Assembly: GCF_000376785.1 (NCBI RefSeq)
Contig: NZ_AQXX01000128.1
Location: 49,171 to 113,170, forward strand
From: Hahella ganghwensis DSM 17046
GTDB taxonomy: Bacteria > Pseudomonadota > Gammaproteobacteria > Pseudomonadales > Oleiphilaceae
Length of the DNA: 64,000 nt
Direction: 5' to 3'
Shown: positions 39,736-49,791 of the stretch, one piece after another
Layout of the letters: each line of letters opens with the position of its first letter
Position numbering within the stretch: position 1 is the stretch's first letter
Made by a program: the position numbers and the translations under genes
The notes under the pieces: generated by a model
What the model was told of the DNA's origin: nothing
The model's input: the letters and a program-made list of their open reading frames with translations, nothing else
Databases searched by the model: none

Positions 39736-40317
39736 TCAGAAGTATTTTACCGGTGTTAAGGAAAACTCCCCGGATTGTTCGGGAATCGTAAAGGTATTAT
39801 TTTCCAATGGTGCATTCAAAATCAGAATCCCCTGATTGGAGATAAACAATTGGTCTCTCACATTAACGGTATCCTGATCCATAGTGATGTTCAGGGGGGA
39901 AAACTGAGTGCCACGCCCAACATTTGGCTGGAATGAGAACATCATCGCACCCCGATCGATGGTTCCGTCATCGTTGGTATCGACCCCTCCCATTCTCATG
40001 GGAAAAATTGAAAATAACTGATCAACCACCCCGCCGGTCTGAGGCAATCCGAACATTTGGCCCTGGAAACTGAGCTGTTGTGTGGAAATAGAGCCGTCAC
40101 TCGAAGACTGTCCGGGCAATATCACTTCCTGGGGGCCACCATCGGGGGGAGTATAAACAATAGCGTCATAGGTAATCTGGCCACTCATTTCCATCGCAGG
40201 TGCGGCCTGCCCGTAAAACTCTCCCAACGCCTCATCTTCAAGGGGCTTTAATTCAGCAAAGCTTACATTTGCCATAAGCACGGCAGAAACCAGGGTGATT
40301 CCTTTGCACAATTTCAT
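39736..40317 (-). CDS. Exported DUF6160-like protein
   Basis: 193 residues with a signal peptide ending VSFA and a mature start ELKPLEDEALGEFYGQAAP, the same layout as the DUF6160 family (A-E-L-K-x-L-x-D-x-x-L-x-x-x-x-G-Q). The mature part is beta-rich and contains DTNDDGTIDRG (about 113-123), which looks like a calcium-binding EF-hand-type loop. It has no cysteine after the signal. It is probably periplasmic or on the outer surface. It is on the same strand as the next DUF6160-like gene upstream, 254 bases apart. Function unknown. Related Acinetobacter FilA-type proteins are linked with filament genes; that is from memory and uncertain. Confidence 0.8.
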   Translation of the reverse strand: MKLCKGITLVSAVLMANVSFAELKPLEDEALGEFYGQAAPAMEMSGQITYDAIVYTPPDGGPQEVILPGQSSSDGSISTQQLSFQGQMFGLPQTGGVVDQLFSIFPMRMGGVDTNDDGTIDRGAMMFSFQPNVGRGTQFSPLNITMDQDTVNVRDQLFISNQGILILNAPLENNTFTIPEQSGEFSLTPVKYF

Positions 40318-40510
40318 ACTATTTCTTCCTTTGGCCCTTCATTGTTATTTAGCCATTTCTGGAATACTGTCTTTTATATATCTTGCTTTTTGTATCTATG
40401 CTGACACTTTACGTTACAAAAAATTTCCAATCAGTGAGGCCTTTCACAAATCATTGATATCAAAACCATTTGTAATTTTCGACGCCCGCTTTTCGGCCAG
40501 GAAAATAGAA

Positions 40511-40530
40511 AAGGCGCCCTAAGGCGCCTT
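40511..40530 (-). terminator. Rho-independent terminator of the DUF6160 gene
   Basis: A perfect 8-base stem, AAGGCGCC (40511-40518) and GGCGCCTT (40523-40530), with a 4-base loop. Read on the minus strand it is followed by TTCTATTTTC. It lies about 40 bases after the stop of the gene at 40572-41201. Confidence 0.85.
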
Positions 40531-40571
40531 AACTTGTAGCTATCGATTTGAAAGAAAATTCCGAATCGATA

Positions 40572-41201
40572 TTACAGGCCGTTACCACGGATAACCAGTT
40601 GCAGGTTATCGATGTTCATGCCGATGATTTCGATTCCACCGTAGCTGGAAACTTGCTGAGCAGCGACAGTACCGCTACCACCAACGTTAGCCAGGTCATA
40701 CTCTTCTACGAATACACCCATATCACCAACTTTGAAGTTGATGTCAGAGTTTGCGAAGCTGATACCGATACCACCGTCGCCTTCAGCAACCGCACCACCG
40801 TTAGCAACAACGTTAGCCAGGTCAGCAGTCGCGTCGATGGTCATGTCTACAGAACCAGCGATCGCGATGTCTTTAGCAATGAAACCACCAAGTGCAGGAA
40901 CTGGGTTACCAGCGTTTACGTTAACGCCCAGGTTAGTGTCCTGATCCCAGCCACCTTCAATGTCAACAATCCATTTGAACGCGTCGATGGTGATACCAGC
41001 ACCACTCCAGTCAACTCCGTAGAAGTCACCAGTAGCGGCGTCAACACCAGAAACAGAACCGAAACCAGCTTCGATTACCAAACCGCTCTGACCAGTAACG
41101 TCAGACAGTGCAGCGTCATCGATTGCTTTCAGTTCAGCTTGAGCAGCCAGAGGAGCTGCAGCGATAGCAGAAACCAACACTAATTTTTTCAGGCCTTTCA
41201 T
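40572..41201 (-). CDS. Exported DUF6160 family protein, likely highly expressed
   Basis: 209 residues: signal peptide (1-22, ending LAAQA), then ELKAIDDAALSDVTGQSGLV, the DUF6160 hallmark, and a repetitive Gly/Ala/Asp-rich beta-type mature chain (many VDIEGG, DIAIAGSVD, GGIGISF-like strands) that is acidic and has no cysteines. A strong AGGAG lies 7 bases before the ATG, and codons are of the preferred type (CTG, GGT, AAC, GAC, GTT), unlike its neighbours, which suggests an abundant protein. A complete antisense open frame on the plus strand is a shadow caused by this codon bias. It has its own terminator. Function unknown. Confidence 0.88.
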   Translation of the reverse strand: MKGLKKLVLVSAIAAAPLAAQAELKAIDDAALSDVTGQSGLVIEAGFGSVSGVDAATGDFYGVDWSGAGITIDAFKWIVDIEGGWDQDTNLGVNVNAGNPVPALGGFIAKDIAIAGSVDMTIDATADLANVVANGGAVAEGDGGIGISFANSDINFKVGDMGVFVEEYDLANVGGSGTVAAQQVSSYGGIEIIGMNIDNLQLVIRGNGL

Positions 41202-41644
41202 TTAATTTCTCCTAAAAGATATTTTTGTTATTGATTTTGAAACCCTCAAGGGGCTTCTTTACAAACTTCCTGTCCTACACTTTTAATTTTAAGATTGTCT
41301 GACATTCCGTTTTGTAATCTTGCGATTGTTACTTTAGTTTTCCCTCTGTAAGTTTTCCGTGACAATCCTCACAGTTTCTGCATCGTTCTGATACATCGAA
41401 TAATTCCATTTTTTCTTCACTTACCTGGCGACAAACTCTACAATCGCTGGTTCTACAGAACTTTAGGAAGTTTCTGCCCTGAACCGTAAATGCAGTGTAT
41501 TGGTGCAAAGACGTGGAAACCGTGACTATGTTCACAGCTCGTAACCACTTGTTACATTTTGTTAACGACACCTCATTTTTCTATTGAAACAATACGTCTG
41601 CCACTCAAGAACCATTACTCATAAATCCCACCAGCATCAGATAC
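41202..41644. promoter_or_regulatory. Divergent regulatory region between DUF6160 gene and pabB
   Basis: 443 bases. The minus-strand leader of the DUF6160 gene has a short hairpin near 41244-41260 (CCCTCAAGGGG type). An 80-codon minus frame from a GTG (41329-41571) ends in a cysteine-rich tail (CRTSDCRVC ... CRNCEDC), but it has no usable ribosome-binding site, and I do not call it as a gene. The promoter of pabB should lie in the right third. Confidence 0.4.
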
Positions 41645-43012
41645 ATGCCTAATATCCAGTTCCCCTATTCTGACCACAAAGCCCTGTTAGATGACCTGTC
41701 TTCACGAGCAGGATTCGTGTTGGTCAGAGTTCCAGTGCAAAATCAGGGTATTGTCGACATTGCCGCCTTTGAACCTGATTGGACCTTTGAAATACCGGGT
41801 AACAGCCCTCCGGATGCCGCCGCCAGAGACCTGAACGAATTTATTCAAAGAATAGAGACGACGCCCTCTGGAACGACTCCCCGTCACGATCTGGATGAGA
41901 TTTTCAACGGAGGCCTCATCGGCTACTGCAGCTACGAGCTGGGTAGAGATTTGATACTGGATAAAGCCGATCAACGACCAGGGTGTGACCAACAGCTCTT
42001 ACCGAAATTTTTTGTGGGATATTTCAGCCACTACCTGCTCATCGATCACAGTGGCCAAAAGGTCATCGGCGTAATGCCAGAAGAGATTCAGGAACAGCTG
42101 AATCAGTCAACAAATATGAACAACGACACATCGGGCCACCTCGACAGTAATGGCCCATTTTCGTTTTCCGGATTCCAGGGCGACTGGGATACAGAAGATT
42201 ATTCCAGAGCCTTCCGTAGACTCATTGACTATATATATAGTGGGGACACTTATCAGGCGAATCTCACCCAACGCTTTCAGGCAGAGTTCCAGGGTAATCC
42301 GTGGGCCGCCTTCAAGCAGGTACACCAACAAACAGATGCGCCTCACTCTGCCTACATTTCAACGCCGCATGGCCAGGTGTTGAGTTTCTCACCTGAGAGC
42401 TTTTTGAGTATTAATCAGGGAGTACTGAGCACTAAGCCCATCAAAGGAACCCGGCCGCGTTCTGCGGAAAGGGAACGGGATAACGAGATTGCCGAAGAAC
42501 TGCTGTCCAGTCCGAAAGATCGTGCTGAAAATGTCATGATCGTGGATTTGCTGAGAAATGACCTTGGCAAAGTCGCCAACACCGGGTCAGTCAGAGTGGA
42601 AAAGCTCTGCGCACTCGAAACTTTCAGCAATGTGCATCACCTGGTCAGCACGATTACAGCAGAGCTTAAATCAGATATTTCCCCCCTGAAGGCATTGATT
42701 GAATGTTTGCCCGGCGGTTCCATTACCGGTGCTCCCAAAAAGCGGGCAATGGAAATCATTGAAGAACTGGAGCCATATCCACGCTCCATCTATTGCGGCA
42801 GCGTCTTTACTCTGGGCCGAAACGGCAGGCTGGAAAGTAATATCGCTATTCGCACCCTCGTGTGTTGTGAAGGTCAGGCTTATCTTTGGGGCGGCGGTGG
42901 AATTGTCGCGGATTCACAATTTGAATCAGAGTATGAAGAGTCGCTGGTCAAAATTCGGCATATTGCCAAAGCTCTTGGGGTTGACCTCAACCCCAAGAGT
43001 AATTCCCACTAA
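41645..43012 (+). CDS. pabB: Aminodeoxychorismate synthase component I
   Basis: 455 residues of the chorismate-binding family. PabB-type motifs are visible: LSTKPIKGTRPRSAERERD, where PIKGT marks ADC synthase while TrpE has PIAGT, then IVDLLRNDLGKV, PGGSITGAPKKRAMEIIE and GRLESNIAIRTL. With PabA it converts chorismate and glutamine to 4-amino-4-deoxychorismate for folate. The N-terminal region (1-180) matches the family's non-catalytic domain. There is no pabA or pabC next to it. It is convergent with thrH, only 11 bases between. Confidence 0.95.
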   Translation: MPNIQFPYSDHKALLDDLSSRAGFVLVRVPVQNQGIVDIAAFEPDWTFEIPGNSPPDAAARDLNEFIQRIETTPSGTTPRHDLDEIFNGGLIGYCSYELGRDLILDKADQRPGCDQQLLPKFFVGYFSHYLLIDHSGQKVIGVMPEEIQEQLNQSTNMNNDTSGHLDSNGPFSFSGFQGDWDTEDYSRAFRRLIDYIYSGDTYQANLTQRFQAEFQGNPWAAFKQVHQQTDAPHSAYISTPHGQVLSFSPESFLSINQGVLSTKPIKGTRPRSAERERDNEIAEELLSSPKDRAENVMIVDLLRNDLGKVANTGSVRVEKLCALETFSNVHHLVSTITAELKSDISPLKALIECLPGGSITGAPKKRAMEIIEELEPYPRSIYCGSVFTLGRNGRLESNIAIRTLVCCEGQAYLWGGGGIVADSQFESEYEESLVKIRHIAKALGVDLNPKSNSH

Positions 43013-43023
43013 GAAGAAAAATA

Positions 43024-43638
43024 TTACTGAGCTACCAGTCGACTGGCCTTGATGAATTCCGCCTTCAGATCATCATAGGTATGCACCGCTGGAAATTGTG
43101 GAAACTCCGCGATCACATTATCCGGGGCATGAAAGAGAATACCCGCATCCGCTTCAGACAGCATCGTCGTATCATTGTACGAATCCCCAGCAGCAATGAC
43201 GTAATAGTTCAAACCATGAAAGGCTTTAACCGACGCTCTTTTCGGGTCCGGTTGACGCAAAACATAGTCAGTAACTTTCCCATTTTCATCGGTTTTCAGG
43301 CGATGACAGAAGAGAGTCGGCATACCCAGCTTCTCCATCAACGGCATGGCGAATTCATAGAAAGTGTCTGACAATATCACCAGTTGGAATCGCGCTCTCA
43401 ACCAATCCAGAAACTCCTTTGCCCCCGGCAATGGATCCAGGGTGGATATCACCGCCTGAATATCAGGCAATCCGTATCCATGCTTATCAAGTATCTCCAG
43501 ACGCTGTCGCATCAGAACATCGTAATCAGGTACATCTCTTGTTGTCGCCCTTAACTCCGGAATTGCGGTCTTTTCGGCAAACGCAATCCAGATTTCAGGT
43601 ATTAAAACCCCTTCCAGGTCCAAACAGGCCAGCTCCAC
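43024..43638 (-). CDS. thrH: Phosphoserine phosphatase/homoserine phosphotransferase ThrH
   Basis: From GTG 43636-43638 the protein is 204 residues, starting (M)ELACLDLEGVLIPEIW, matching the known ThrH length (about 205) and N-terminus. A GGGAGC about 6 bases upstream supports this start over an upstream GTG that would add 21 unrelated residues. HAD-superfamily motifs: DLEGV (motif I, Asp nucleophile), ILSDTF (motif II), lysine in the KRASVKAF region, and AAGDSYNDTTML (motif IV). ThrH dephosphorylates phosphoserine and can transfer phosphate to homoserine. Confidence 0.93.
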   Translation of the reverse strand: MELACLDLEGVLIPEIWIAFAEKTAIPELRATTRDVPDYDVLMRQRLEILDKHGYGLPDIQAVISTLDPLPGAKEFLDWLRARFQLVILSDTFYEFAMPLMEKLGMPTLFCHRLKTDENGKVTDYVLRQPDPKRASVKAFHGLNYYVIAAGDSYNDTTMLSEADAGILFHAPDNVIAEFPQFPAVHTYDDLKAEFIKASRLVAQ

Positions 43639-43701
43639 GGAATGCTCCCTTATCAGTACAGATGAATGTTTTGTGATGTTATTTGGGACGCCCTGCTCCA
43701 C

Positions 43702-43991
43702 AGAAGCTGTACAGCCTGGCGCACGATTATCATATCGGATGAACTCAGGTTTGCCTATTTCAGGGCCGAAGCAAATAACGTCTGGATTGATGAATCAATT
43801 GGGGACAACCCCAGCAGAAGGGTTATGAATAACCATGTGTAATAAAAAAACCAAATTTTTAATTATTTGTTTATAAAGGATCGGTATTTTGCCGCCAAGC
43901 GATAGTCTGTTAGCCTTTAGCTCCAATCTGAGAATCCTATAACTCGAACGATCTCAGAACTTTAGTGGTTTCTGAACCGGGATCTTAATTA
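43702..43991. promoter_or_regulatory. Regulatory region upstream of cysH
   Basis: 290 bases. Two small palindromes stand out: GGGGACAACCCC (43801-43812) and the perfect GGTTATGAATAACC (43821-43834). They are followed by an AT-rich stretch (43840-43880) of the kind CysB binds, including AATAAAAAAACC and TTTATAAAGG. CysB control of cysH is known in gammaproteobacteria; the exact site here is inference. Confidence 0.4.
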
Positions 43992-44732
43992 ATGTCTGTG
44001 AATGTCGATATTGATCAATTAAACAACGAATTAGCTACTGCTTCACCGAAAGATATTATTCGTAAAGCCCTGTCGATGTTTGACAACATCGCCATCTCTT
44101 TCAGTGGAGCCGAAGATGTGGTGCTGATTGAAATGGCGACCAAAATCAATAGACAGGTCAGTGTCTTTACACTTGATACCGGTCGCCTGCATCCTGAAAC
44201 CTATTTGTTCGTAGAAAAGGTTCGTGATCACTATGATCTGAATCTGGAGGTACTCTTCCCGGATGCCGCCGCTATAGAGAAGTTGACCCGAGAGAAAGGT
44301 CTATTCAGTTTTTATCGTGATGGTCACAGTGAATGCTGTGGCATTCGCAAGGTTGAACCACTCAAGCGCAAGCTCGCCCAGGTTGATGCCTGGATAACAG
44401 GTCAGCGCAAAGACCAGAGCCCAGGTACCCGGAATGATGTCCCCATAGTTCAGCTGGATGGCACTTTTGGGTCAGAGGAAAAGCCACTGATTAAGTTCAA
44501 CCCTTTGGCCAACTGGACATCTGAGGACGTGTGGAATTACATCCGGATGTTCGATGTTCCATACAACGAACTCCACTCCAAAGGATTTATCAGCATCGGT
44601 TGTCAGCCTTGCACTCGCCCAGTCCTTCCCAACCAGCACGAGCGCGAAGGCCGCTGGTGGTGGGAAGAGGAAACCCACAAAGAATGTGGCCTCCATGCAG
44701 GCAACCTGATCAAAACCGAACAGGCCGACTAA
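43992..44732 (+). CDS. cysH: Phosphoadenylyl/adenylyl-sulfate reductase, [4Fe-4S] APS-type
   Basis: 246 residues. The PP-loop motif [14 protein letters not shown] (36-49) binds the nucleotide. Cys115-Cys116 (ECCGIRK) and Cys204/Cys207 (GCQPCTR) give the four ligands of a [4Fe-4S] cluster, which marks an APS reductase rather than the cluster-free PAPS reductase of E. coli. Cys232 (KECGLH) is the catalytic cysteine that takes the sulfite. It reduces APS to sulfite in cysteine biosynthesis. It lies convergent with cysB, its likely regulator, 180 bases apart with a strong terminator between. Confidence 0.95.
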   Translation: MSVNVDIDQLNNELATASPKDIIRKALSMFDNIAISFSGAEDVVLIEMATKINRQVSVFTLDTGRLHPETYLFVEKVRDHYDLNLEVLFPDAAAIEKLTREKGLFSFYRDGHSECCGIRKVEPLKRKLAQVDAWITGQRKDQSPGTRNDVPIVQLDGTFGSEEKPLIKFNPLANWTSEDVWNYIRMFDVPYNELHSKGFISIGCQPCTRPVLPNQHEREGRWWWEEETHKECGLHAGNLIKTEQAD

Positions 44733-44807
44733 ACGCTGCCTCCTAAAGAAAATCTGGGAGAGGATTGGACAGAGTTAAGGCCTCTTTTGGATGCCACCGG
44801 TTGATTA

Positions 44808-44847
44808 AATAAGGTGTGGTGCATAAATATAAGGTGTGGTGCATAAA
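44808..44847. repeat. Tandem 20-base duplication downstream of cysH
   Basis: Two adjacent copies of a 20-base unit containing AAGGTGTGGTGCATAAA; they differ by one base at the first position. It is just before the terminator between cysH and cysB. A recent slippage or repeat expansion is the simplest reading. Confidence 0.85.
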
Positions 44848-44868
44848 AGGTTGCAGCACAAAAACAAT

Positions 44869-44895
44869 AGCCCAGTGATCACTGGGCTTTTTTTT
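44869..44895. terminator. Rho-independent terminator between cysH and cysB
   Basis: A perfect 20-base palindrome, AGCCCAGTGATCACTGGGCT (44869-44888), is followed by a run of T to about 44894 on the plus strand. On the minus strand the stem is followed by ATTGTTTTTG, so it may also serve cysB. Confidence 0.88.
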
Positions 44896-44911
44896 ACTGC
44901 GAATATTTTAG

Positions 44912-45901
<990 letters not shown>

Positions 45902-46029
45902 TCACCCGGCCTTTATAATCAATAAGGATAAAAATATACCCAAATATTCTTTTTAGAAATAGAAAAATACCGTTAGATTGTCCACCTAGAGTCGGCTTAT
46001 TCCCTATTGATTAGTTTAGTCCAAGTTTT

Positions 46030-46803
46030 ATGGAAATTCTTTTATATATTGCCGCAGGTGCCAGTGTAGGATTTTTAGTGGGATTAACCGGTGTTGGCGG
46101 CGGTTCCCTCATGACTCCTTTGTTGATCCTGTTTGGTTTTCCCCCGCATATTGCGATCGGGACAGACCTTCTGTATGCGGCGATCACCAAGGCAACTGGC
46201 GTAGCAGCCCACGCGAGACACCATACCATTAATTGGAAAGTTTTGGGGCTTTTGGCTGCCGGAAGCATTCCCGCATCCATTCTGACGACTTTCCTGTTGT
46301 CACACTTCTTTACTGAACCGGATAAGTACAGCCATGTACTCACCACCAGCCTTGGTCTGATGCTGATCGTCACCTCCGCTGTACTACTGTTCAAAAACAA
46401 ACTGGCGATCAACCGCTCCAGTCAGGGTACCTCTATCGCCTACAGAAACCGGGCTCAGCTCACTGTTCTCATGGGATTGATTCTGGGGGTATTTGTCACG
46501 CTGTCTTCCGTCGGGGCGGGTGCCATAGGTACAGCCGTTCTGATGATTCTTTACCCTTCTCTTGCAGCCGTCAGAGTGGTCGGTACCGATCTTGCCCATG
46601 CAGTTCCTCTCACCCTGATTGCAGGTCTGGGACATATGCAATTAGGTAATGTTGACTATTACCTGCTAGGCAGCCTGCTCATCGGCTCTTTGCCCGCCAT
46701 TCACCTGGGGACCAAGCTCAGCAAACACCTGCCGGCCAACGTATTGAGACCGGTACTTGCCAGCATGCTGTTGGCGATTGGAGTGAAATACGCATTTTTT
46801 TAG
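46030..46803 (+). CDS. TauE/SafE (TSUP) family sulfite/anion exporter
   Basis: 257 residues with about eight membrane spans and the two internally repeated signatures of the family: VGLTGVGGGSLMTPLLIL near the N-terminus and VTLSSVGAGAIGTAVLMIL in the second half. TSUP members move sulfite, sulfoacetate or other small anions. The gene is divergent from cysB and near cysH, so sulfite or a sulfur intermediate is a likely substrate; this is inference from neighbours. The start is the first ATG of a strong hydrophobic segment. Confidence 0.92.
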   Translation: MEILLYIAAGASVGFLVGLTGVGGGSLMTPLLILFGFPPHIAIGTDLLYAAITKATGVAAHARHHTINWKVLGLLAAGSIPASILTTFLLSHFFTEPDKYSHVLTTSLGLMLIVTSAVLLFKNKLAINRSSQGTSIAYRNRAQLTVLMGLILGVFVTLSSVGAGAIGTAVLMILYPSLAAVRVVGTDLAHAVPLTLIAGLGHMQLGNVDYYLLGSLLIGSLPAIHLGTKLSKHLPANVLRPVLASMLLAIGVKYAFF

Positions 46804-46877
46804 TCCCGATATGGTTGACTTGATGACGCTTTATCTAAAAACTTGCAGATGCACTTTTTTCTAGATTAAGCGTCCAA

Positions 46878-49616
46878 ATGATTGTTTTAGAGACCAAATT
46901 CTTTCCACTGCAACTCGATGAGAATATCATCAGCAGAGAAAGATTAACCCGCCTGATGGGATCAGCCGGTCAACATCGTTGTCTGGCTGTTGTCGCGCCT
47001 GCCGGTTTTGGAAAATCCACACTTGTCAGGCAATGGCTCGACCAGTCAGCCACCAATGCCTGCTGGTTGACGCTTGATCGCTCAGATAATCATCCCGGCA
47101 ACTTCTGGCACTATGTTCTCGAATGCTTTCGTCGAGGAGGCCTGGATGATGCTGAACTTTTTGCCTTACTCAATAATGCGGAAACCAACACTCAGGCACT
47201 TGTCTCTGGGCTAATAAACCGTCTGGGTGCTGTCAGTGAAAAACACTTTTCGCTGATACTTGATGATTTTCACCTCATCCAGGACGCCTCAATCATTGAA
47301 GGTATTACCTTCCTGGTGGATTTCGCCCCTGCCAATCTAACGCTAATCCTCACATCCAGGAATGAACCCCCCTTTCCCTATGCCAGATGGAAAGTGAAGC
47401 GATTTGCGCGTGTACTGTATTCTGCCGACTTGGTATTCAATAGTGACGAGACCCGGGATCTGCTGGCGAATAGCCTGGATCTTGCTGTTGACTCCTCCCA
47501 GTTGGAGCAGATCATGCACACTACCGGAGGATGGGCGGCAGCATTGCAACTGCTGGCACACGGCTCACTGCCTAAAGTTAAAGAAACGCTCAATGAAGGA
47601 GAGTTTTCCAGAGCCCTGAGCTCCAACCGACGGGACATAGAAGACTATATCGCCCAGGAGGTCCTGGACGACCTACCTGAGGATCTCAGGGACTTTATTC
47701 TGAAACTGGCCCCGGCAAATCGTTTCGATGTTGAGATTGCCAATGCGGTCAGACATGCTTCTGACAGCCATGAGCATATCGCCAAACTGGAATCCCGAAA
47801 CCTTTTCCTGATAGCTTTGGACGACCATGGTCAGTGGTTCCGCTTCCACGAACTTCTCAGAGACGGGACCCTGCACTACCTGAAAACCCGGTACCCGGAT
47901 TTATTGCAGGAATACAGTCAGCAGATTATCAATTTCCATCTTGGGGATAAGCACTACATTGAAGCAATTGAGCTGATTATTGAGCTCAATGCATGGGACC
48001 GTCTTGTCTCCACCCTCGAGGATATCGGGAACAACCTGATACGGCAGGGTTATCACCTGAACATCCTACACGCTCTGCAACAAGTGCCCGAAGACATGGT
48101 GCAAAGATCCCCCAAACTCCAGGTGGTGAAGCTTTGGTGCCTGTTTTACAACAACCAGTTTTCGGAAATTCCACCACTATTGAAAACGGTCAATAAACTG
48201 ATTGCCAAAACCGACCTGCCTGCCTCACTGAGACTGGAGCTGGATCTGTTGGATGCTTACATGGCACGTTTTTCAAAAGATGTCGAACGAGCACGCGCCG
48301 TAACAGAAAGGACACTAAGTCAGCTGGAGGAATCCTCCGCCCCGGTTAAGTCTCTCGCTTATTTTGGCCTGGGCAATGATTACTTTGCCCTCGGCGCCTA
48401 TGACGAAGCGGAGAAAGCGCTCAGAGAAGCCATCACCCTGGGAAAACTGGAACAACGGTTTTCAACGGTGAAATCCAGTCTGGGCCTCTTGCTCTGGATT
48501 TACCAGATACGGGGAGAGTTTATCCGGGCACTGGATCTCTACAAACAAGTCGATGTGTGGATTAAAAGCTTTCACAAGGATGATCCTGAACCCAAAACGA
48601 TTTCATGCTGGCTCAACAGTTCTCTCATTCTGATATATACAGAACAAGACCAGTTGGAGCACGCTTCAGGCTATCTCTATCCGATGTTCAGTCTTATTCA
48701 GAGCGCTGAACCATTACAGAAGATGCTGGTCTATTTTGTTCAGGGCGAATATCAACGGCTCACATTTCAATACGAAGATGCCATTAAATCATTGGATCAG
48801 GCGCAAGCTGTGCTGAATCAGAACGACGAGGAGATTCATCCCTTTGCCCCTCCCATTCTTGCCACCAAAGCGGAAACGCTTTGGCAAATGGGCGCAGCCG
48901 AAAGAGCCGGGGATCTTATCGATGAGATTGCGGAAAACGCCTACCAAGACTCCAGCCCCCATCGATTGCAGAAGTTTCTGGAGGTCAAAGCCATTATTGA
49001 TATGCAAAGAGACCCTCAATCAGTGTTTGAAACCTGCGCCCGCATGGAAAAACTCGGCATCCGCGGTAAGTCTCCCAAAAGCCTTGCCTTGGCACATCTG
49101 TTTAAAGCCCGAGCTCTGGCGCTGACTGACCAGCAACATGAATCCAGACTTGAACTGGTCAAAGCTTTAAGCCTCGGCGAGCAAAACGACTACATTCAGA
49201 TGTTCCGCATGCCAATAGACACCTGGACGTTTGATATTGGCGCACTACAGCATGACGGCATTAACCAGAGCTTCCTTGAGAAGGTCAGTGAGACCTCCTC
49301 TTCGGCAACGTCTTCTGCAACTGCGACAGCCTATTCTTCCAAAGATGGTGAAAAAGAGCAGGGGCAGATCAATACACCATCCGAGCACCAAAATGCTGTG
49401 ACCGAGCAGGCTGAATTACTGGAACCTTTAAGCCGAAGGGAACAGGAAGTGCTGGAACTGATTAACCAGGGGCTGCCCAATAAAAAAATTGCGACCAAGC
49501 TGTCCCTCGCTCCGGCCACCATCAAAGCCCATATCCGCAATATCTATGGAAAAATAGACGCTACCAGCCGGACTGACGCTCTCGCCAAGGCAAGGCAACT
49601 GGGCTTAATTCGTTAG
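46878..49616 (+). CDS. MalT-like LuxR-family transcriptional regulator (STAND ATPase)
   Basis: 912 residues in the MalT layout: a NACHT/STAND-type ATPase with Walker A APAGFGKSTLVRQW (40-53), Walker B LILDDFHLI (about 131-139) and a sensor segment TSRNEPPFPYARWK, a helical winged region, a long TPR-like helical array (about 340-780), a Ser/Thr/Gln-rich linker (800-845) and a C-terminal LuxR HTH (about 850-910, LSRREQEVLELINQGLPNKK). MalT-type proteins switch on with inducer plus ATP. No target operon is adjacent, so inducer and targets are unknown. It is downstream of the TSUP gene by 75 bases, maybe with its own promoter. Confidence 0.92.
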   Translation: MIVLETKFFPLQLDENIISRERLTRLMGSAGQHRCLAVVAPAGFGKSTLVRQWLDQSATNACWLTLDRSDNHPGNFWHYVLECFRRGGLDDAELFALLNNAETNTQALVSGLINRLGAVSEKHFSLILDDFHLIQDASIIEGITFLVDFAPANLTLILTSRNEPPFPYARWKVKRFARVLYSADLVFNSDETRDLLANSLDLAVDSSQLEQIMHTTGGWAAALQLLAHGSLPKVKETLNEGEFSRALSSNRRDIEDYIAQEVLDDLPEDLRDFILKLAPANRFDVEIANAVRHASDSHEHIAKLESRNLFLIALDDHGQWFRFHELLRDGTLHYLKTRYPDLLQEYSQQIINFHLGDKHYIEAIELIIELNAWDRLVSTLEDIGNNLIRQGYHLNILHALQQVPEDMVQRSPKLQVVKLWCLFYNNQFSEIPPLLKTVNKLIAKTDLPASLRLELDLLDAYMARFSKDVERARAVTERTLSQLEESSAPVKSLAYFGLGNDYFALGAYDEAEKALREAITLGKLEQRFSTVKSSLGLLLWIYQIRGEFIRALDLYKQVDVWIKSFHKDDPEPKTISCWLNSSLILIYTEQDQLEHASGYLYPMFSLIQSAEPLQKMLVYFVQGEYQRLTFQYEDAIKSLDQAQAVLNQNDEEIHPFAPPILATKAETLWQMGAAERAGDLIDEIAENAYQDSSPHRLQKFLEVKAIIDMQRDPQSVFETCARMEKLGIRGKSPKSLALAHLFKARALALTDQQHESRLELVKALSLGEQNDYIQMFRMPIDTWTFDIGALQHDGINQSFLEKVSETSSSATSSATATAYSSKDGEKEQGQINTPSEHQNAVTEQAELLEPLSRREQEVLELINQGLPNKKIATKLSLAPATIKAHIRNIYGKIDATSRTDALAKARQLGLIR

Positions 49617-49791
49617 GAGGCGCGTACTTCAATGTACGCCCCCCTCAATTTACGCCCTTTGGACGATGATTTTACGCCCCCCCTCCCCCTAAACTGGAAC
49701 CATCCTAAGAATTCGATAGGCCTTTCAAATCGAGTTCTCTTAAATGGAACTAGTGGAGTTTTTGTCTTCCTTTAAAACCCTGCTTGCATTA
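49617..49791 (+). other. Non-coding stretch with repeated TTTACGCCC motif
   Basis: Three copies of the sequence TKTACGCCC (49633-49641, 49649-49657, 49671-49679) follow a small GGCGCGTAC/GTACGCC hairpin at about 49619-49640. The rest has no open frame with a start signal. Together with the strong terminator after it, this looks like a long 3' UTR or the body of a small RNA. Confidence 0.4.

Noticed and set aside
40548..41183. Open frame of 211 codons on the plus strand opposite the DUF6160 gene
   Set aside because: It mirrors the highly biased codons of the minus-strand gene, which has a signal peptide, a family motif, a strong ribosome-binding site and a terminator. The plus frame has none of these.
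41329..41571. 80-codon minus-strand frame with a cysteine-rich tail
   Set aside because: The cysteine spacing looks zinc-ribbon-like, but the GTG start lacks a Shine-Dalgarno at a usable distance and the N-terminal half shows no protein-like pattern. It sits in a region that must hold two divergent promoters.
43639..43701. Upstream GTG giving a longer ThrH
   Set aside because: The internal GTG at 43636-43638 has a good ribosome-binding site and gives the family's usual N-terminus and length.
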